NCBI GenBank assembly: GCA_043812935.1
Contig: JBDRLO010000064.1
Span: forward strand, 1-15,671
Origin: JBDRNE01 sp043812935
Lineage (GTDB): Bacteria; Omnitrophota; Gorgyraeia; Tantalellales; Tantalellaceae
Direction: 5' to 3'
DNA length: 15,671 bases
The notes beneath the pieces are model-generated. The model had not been told where the DNA came from, did no database searches, and worked only from the letters and a program-made list of their open reading frames with translations. Shown piece after piece: positions 13,042 through 15,671 of the stretch. How positions within the stretch are numbered: the stretch's first letter is position 1; each line of letters begins with the position of its first letter. The position numbers were made by a program, and so were the translations under genes.

Positions 13042-13866
13042 ATGTTTATGAAAAAGACAAGGTATGAATTGGAAAAACAAAATTGGGTTTTACGAAAAAC
13101 GCGTGATACAATAAGGGCGTTGTATAAAGACCTGGATCAAAAAAATGAAGAATTAAAAAGATTTGATGAACTCAAATCACAATTTGTTGCTAATGTTTCG
13201 CACGAATTAAAAAACCCGCTCTTTGTAATTAATGAATCTTTGCGCGTTATTCTTGACGGATTTGTAGGTGAAATAAGTCCGGAACAGAAAAAGATGCTTA
13301 AGATAGGAAACGATAATGTGGAACGTTTGCTCCGGCTTGTTACGGATATGCTGGATCTTTCCAAAATAGAGGCCGGTAAAATGGAGATGAGGAGAGAGAA
13401 ATTCAATTTGGCCGCGTTAGTGGACGAAATATTAACGAGCCATGAAGGCGAAATTGCAAAAAAACAGATTGTTCTTAAAAAAGATATTTTTAACTATACT
13501 GATTTAATCTGGGCGGATAAGGATAAAATAAGCGAGGTAATAATTAACCTTTTGGGCAATGCCGTAAAGTATACTCCGGAAAAGGGAAATATCGGTGTTA
13601 AACTTGGCTGGACAAAAGAAGACGTTCGCTTTGAAATATTGGATACCGGTTCGGGAATTCGAAAAGAGGATTTCGGAAAAATATTCGATAAATTTGAACG
13701 AGTTACTACTGGCAAGCAGGAGGGGACGGGGCTTGGCCTTCCGATAAGCAAAGATATTGTGGAGTTTCACAAAGGAAAGATATGGGTTGAAAGCGAGTTT
13801 GGCAAAGGCAGTAAATTTATTTTTGTTTTACCGAAAGATCTTCGGGAAGGAGCGAGGATATTTTGA
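13042..13866 (+). CDS. Soluble histidine kinase without sensor domain
   Basis: A 274-residue cytoplasmic kinase from the ATG at 13042, preceded by GGGAGGG. Residues 1-46 are a charged, probably coiled-coil helix (LDQKNEELKRFDELK), the only N-terminal extension; there is no membrane segment, PAS or GAF domain. The HisKA domain has FVANVSHELKNPL with phospho-acceptor His54. The HATPase domain has the N box INLLGNAVKYTP (Asn173), the G1 box LDTGSGI (200-206), the F box FGKIFDKFERV and the G2 box GTGLGLPISKDIV (228-240), all intact, so it should bind ATP and autophosphorylate. Its input probably comes from another protein, possibly the partner receiver domain acting upstream as in a phosphorelay. 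The gene ends at a strong terminator. Confidence 0.9.
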   Translation: MFMKKTRYELEKQNWVLRKTRDTIRALYKDLDQKNEELKRFDELKSQFVANVSHELKNPLFVINESLRVILDGFVGEISPEQKKMLKIGNDNVERLLRLVTDMLDLSKIEAGKMEMRREKFNLAALVDEILTSHEGEIAKKQIVLKKDIFNYTDLIWADKDKISEVIINLLGNAVKYTPEKGNIGVKLGWTKEDVRFEILDTGSGIRKEDFGKIFDKFERVTTGKQEGTGLGLPISKDIVEFHKGKIWVESEFGKGSKFIFVLPKDLREGARIF

Positions 13867-13880
13867 TGTGTGAATAAACA

Positions 13881-13924
13881 AAAAATTTAACCTCGCAGGA
13901 TACCCTGCGAGGTTAAATTTTTTT
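13881..13924. terminator. Perfect 18-bp intrinsic terminator, likely bidirectional
   Basis: AAAATTTAACCTCGCAGG (13882-13899) pairs perfectly with 13904-13921 around an ATAC loop, with flanking A and T runs on both sides. It ends the histidine kinase transcript and separates it from recQ, which starts 38 bp later. Confidence 0.93.
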
Positions 13925-13962
13925 GGTTTTATGAAATGAGAAATTAGGATATAGGAGAACCA

Positions 13963-15671
13963 ATGAGTTTAGATGCTTTGGAAAAGATAAATAAAAAAGA
14001 GGTGTTCGGGGTGCTCCGGAGGTATTGGGGATATAATTCATTTCTGCCTTTACAGGAAGAAACCATTTCTTCTATTTTGTCCGGAGAAGATAGTTTAACC
14101 GTACTTCCTACCGGCGGCGGGAAGTCTTTATGTTTTCAGCTGCCTGCTTTAGTGAAAGAAGGTATGGCTGTTGTGGTGTCTCCGCTTATTTCTTTAATGA
14201 AAGACCAGGTGGATACGCTTAAGGATATGGGGGTTCAGGCATCTTTTTTAAATTCAAGTTTATCTTCCCGTCAGCAAAGCCTGGTGATAGAAGAAATTCG
14301 GCAGGGGAATGTTAAACTTTTATATATTTCTCCGGAACGGTTGCAGAATGAAGACACCGTGAGTTTACTAAGTTCTGTTAAACTTTCTTTTTTTGTTGTT
14401 GACGAAGCGCATTGTATCAGCCATTGGGGGCATGATTTTAGGGCAAGTTACCGGAATCTTTGGATGATAAAAGAGATATTTCGTCCGGTAAGTGTGCACG
14501 CTTTTACGGCGACTGCCACGCGCGAAGTGCAGGAAGATATTGTGAAACAGTTAAGGTTTACTTGTCCTAAAGCGCACATCGGAGAAGTGGACCGTCCGAA
14601 TTTAACGTATCGCGTATTACCGCGGGTACAGGTTTTAAAACAGATTACGCAAGTTTTGAAGAAACATGAGAAGGAAGCGGGCATTATATATTGTCTGCGT
14701 CGTAAAGATGTTGATACGGTTTCTGCAGATTTAAAAAGTTTGGGTATTAGCAATGTCCGGTATCATGCGGGTATGACGGATGAAGAACGGCACACCGCGC
14801 AGGAGATGTTTTCCCGTGAAAAAGTTGATATTATTGTCGCGACAATAGCGTTTGGCATGGGGATTGACCGTTCGAATATACGGTTTATTGTTCATGCGGG
14901 CATGCCGAAGAGTATTGAGCATTATCAGCAGGAAACCGGCCGTGCCGGCAGGGATGGGTTGCCTGCTTTTTGTTATATGTTTTACGGCGGCGGGGATTAC
15001 AGGTTATGGAGTTTCTTCGCTGAGGAGTCTTCTGAACGTGAAATTATGATGAAAAAGTTAGGCGCAATGTATAACTTTTGCACACGGCCCCAATGCCGGC
15101 ATAAAGTACTTGTAAATTATTTTGGCGAGGGCTACGGAACAAATTCCTGCGGCGGATGTGATTATTGTCTGAATGAGCTTGATATGGTTTCGGACGCGCT
15201 AACTGTCGGACAGAAAATATTGTCCTGTGTTGTTCGAGTGCGTCAAAGAAGTTACGGTTTCGGAGCGGCGCATATAGTGAATGTCTTGAGAGGCAAAACA
15301 ACAGAAAAAATAGAACAGTTGGCTCATGATAACTTGCCGGTTTTCGGTATAATGCGGGATGAATCTGATGTTTTTATCCGGCACATGATAGAACAATTAA
15401 TCGGTCAGGGATTTCTAGTTAGAGAAGGAGAGTTTTCAACTCTTGCGGTAACAAGTGCCGGACAGGATTTATTGGCCGGAGAAGTTGTCCCGGTATTGGC
15501 TAAACCGGTACTCGCGGCAAAGAAGAAAGAAAGCGCGAAAAGAGCAAAAATAAGAAAAGATATAGAATGGTCAGAAATTGATCAAGGCCTTTTTCAGGAA
15601 CTTCGTAAAAAACGGACACTTTTAGCTCAGGAGAAAGATGTGCCAGCATACATTATATTCAGCGATAAAAC
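13963..15671 (+). CDS. recQ: ATP-dependent DNA helicase RecQ (partial, cut by window end)
   Basis: RecQ unwinds DNA 3' to 5' in recombination and replication-fork repair. The ATG at 13963 has TAGGAG upstream, and 569 codons are visible with no stop before the window edge. In order: FLPLQEE (27-33, motif 0), Walker A TGGGKS (50-55), motif Ia VVSPLISLMKDQV, DEAHCISHWGHDFR (147-160; DEAH with the RecQ aromatic-rich loop), motif III AFTATAT, and motifs V-VI ATIAFGMGIDRSN and HYQQETGRAGRDG. The zinc-binding region follows with a cysteine in QCRHKVLVNYFGE and CGGCDYC further on, then the RQC winged helix. Next comes a Lys-rich linker (AAKKKESAKRAKIRK) and the start of an HRDC domain (FQELRKKRTLLAQEKDVPAYIIFSDK). 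About 40-60 residues are probably missing. The family normally ends after one HRDC. Confidence 0.96.
   Translation, partial: MSLDALEKINKKEVFGVLRRYWGYNSFLPLQEETISSILSGEDSLTVLPTGGGKSLCFQLPALVKEGMAVVVSPLISLMKDQVDTLKDMGVQASFLNSSLSSRQQSLVIEEIRQGNVKLLYISPERLQNEDTVSLLSSVKLSFFVVDEAHCISHWGHDFRASYRNLWMIKEIFRPVSVHAFTATATREVQEDIVKQLRFTCPKAHIGEVDRPNLTYRVLPRVQVLKQITQVLKKHEKEAGIIYCLRRKDVDTVSADLKSLGISNVRYHAGMTDEERHTAQEMFSREKVDIIVATIAFGMGIDRSNIRFIVHAGMPKSIEHYQQETGRAGRDGLPAFCYMFYGGGDYRLWSFFAEESSEREIMMKKLGAMYNFCTRPQCRHKVLVNYFGEGYGTNSCGGCDYCLNELDMVSDALTVGQKILSCVVRVRQRSYGFGAAHIVNVLRGKTTEKIEQLAHDNLPVFGIMRDESDVFIRHMIEQLIGQGFLVREGEFSTLAVTSAGQDLLAGEVVPVLAKPVLAAKKKESAKRAKIRKDIEWSEIDQGLFQELRKKRTLLAQEKDVPAYIIFSDK

Noticed and set aside
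13137..13770. Open frames on the minus strand across the histidine kinase
   Set aside because: They are overlapping antisense frames inside a well-supported kinase with all boxes intact.
14448..15396. Several open frames within recQ on both strands
   Set aside because: All are shadows of the continuous recQ frame, which carries every helicase motif in order.
1..15671. CRISPR array, tRNA, rRNA or intact insertion sequence
   Set aside because: No regularly spaced direct repeats, no cloverleaf with TTCGA-type arm, no rRNA signature segments and no full-length transposase were found on reading both strands.

Overview
The window is about 15.7 kb of an AT-rich bacterial chromosome. It carries mostly housekeeping genes, plus relics of REP-associated (RAYT/Y1, HUH-type) transposable elements and some accessory genes. 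The taxon cannot be fixed from sequence alone. The AT-rich composition, strong AGGAGG-type ribosome binding sites, a Rex regulator and fold-back repeats built around a GGGACA core would fit an anaerobic or fermentative Gram-negative lineage such as Candidatus Omnitrophota or a neighbouring phylum. That is a guess, not an identification.

Layout, left to right. (1) Positions 1-300 hold a fold-back repeat (7-155) and then a strong intrinsic terminator with a GAAA tetraloop. (2) Positions 358-2477 form a tight plus-strand three-gene unit: a small membrane-anchored protein of unknown function, a permuted NlpC/P60-type (YiiX-like) cysteine hydrolase, and a pyruvate kinase that has its catalytic core but no C-terminal regulatory domain. 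(3) Positions 2619-2853 hold the remnant of a RAYT transposase with its HUH motif. It abuts the 3' end of a minus-strand operon transcribed rex-serC-serA (5763 down to 2827). This operon has a convincing sigma70-like promoter whose -10 and start region are overlapped by a Rex operator, so serine biosynthesis appears wired to the NADH/NAD+ ratio. (4) Positions 6155-8349 hold a MATE efflux protein (possibly translated from a leaderless mRNA), a small membrane protein with two Cys-Pro iron-sulfur motifs, and a broken C-terminal fragment of an FAD-dependent dehydrogenase.

(5) Positions 8527-10443 encode the most unusual gene: a SAM-dependent methyltransferase fused to a D-Ala-D-Ala-ligase-like ATP-grasp enzyme. 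The ATP/metal residues are kept, but the two D-alanine-recognition regions diverge. It may make or modify an unknown amide- or peptide-like molecule. (6) Positions 10493-10700 hold three hairpins, the last two in the putative leader of a four-helix membrane protein (10724-11113). (7) Positions 11301-13866 hold an aromatic amino acid permease (HAAAP family), followed by a single-domain response regulator with an altered acidic pocket and a sensorless soluble histidine kinase. A perfect 18-bp intrinsic terminator ends this block. (8) A RecQ helicase starts at 13963 and runs off the right edge inside its HRDC domain. No tRNA, rRNA, CRISPR array or intact mobile element was seen.
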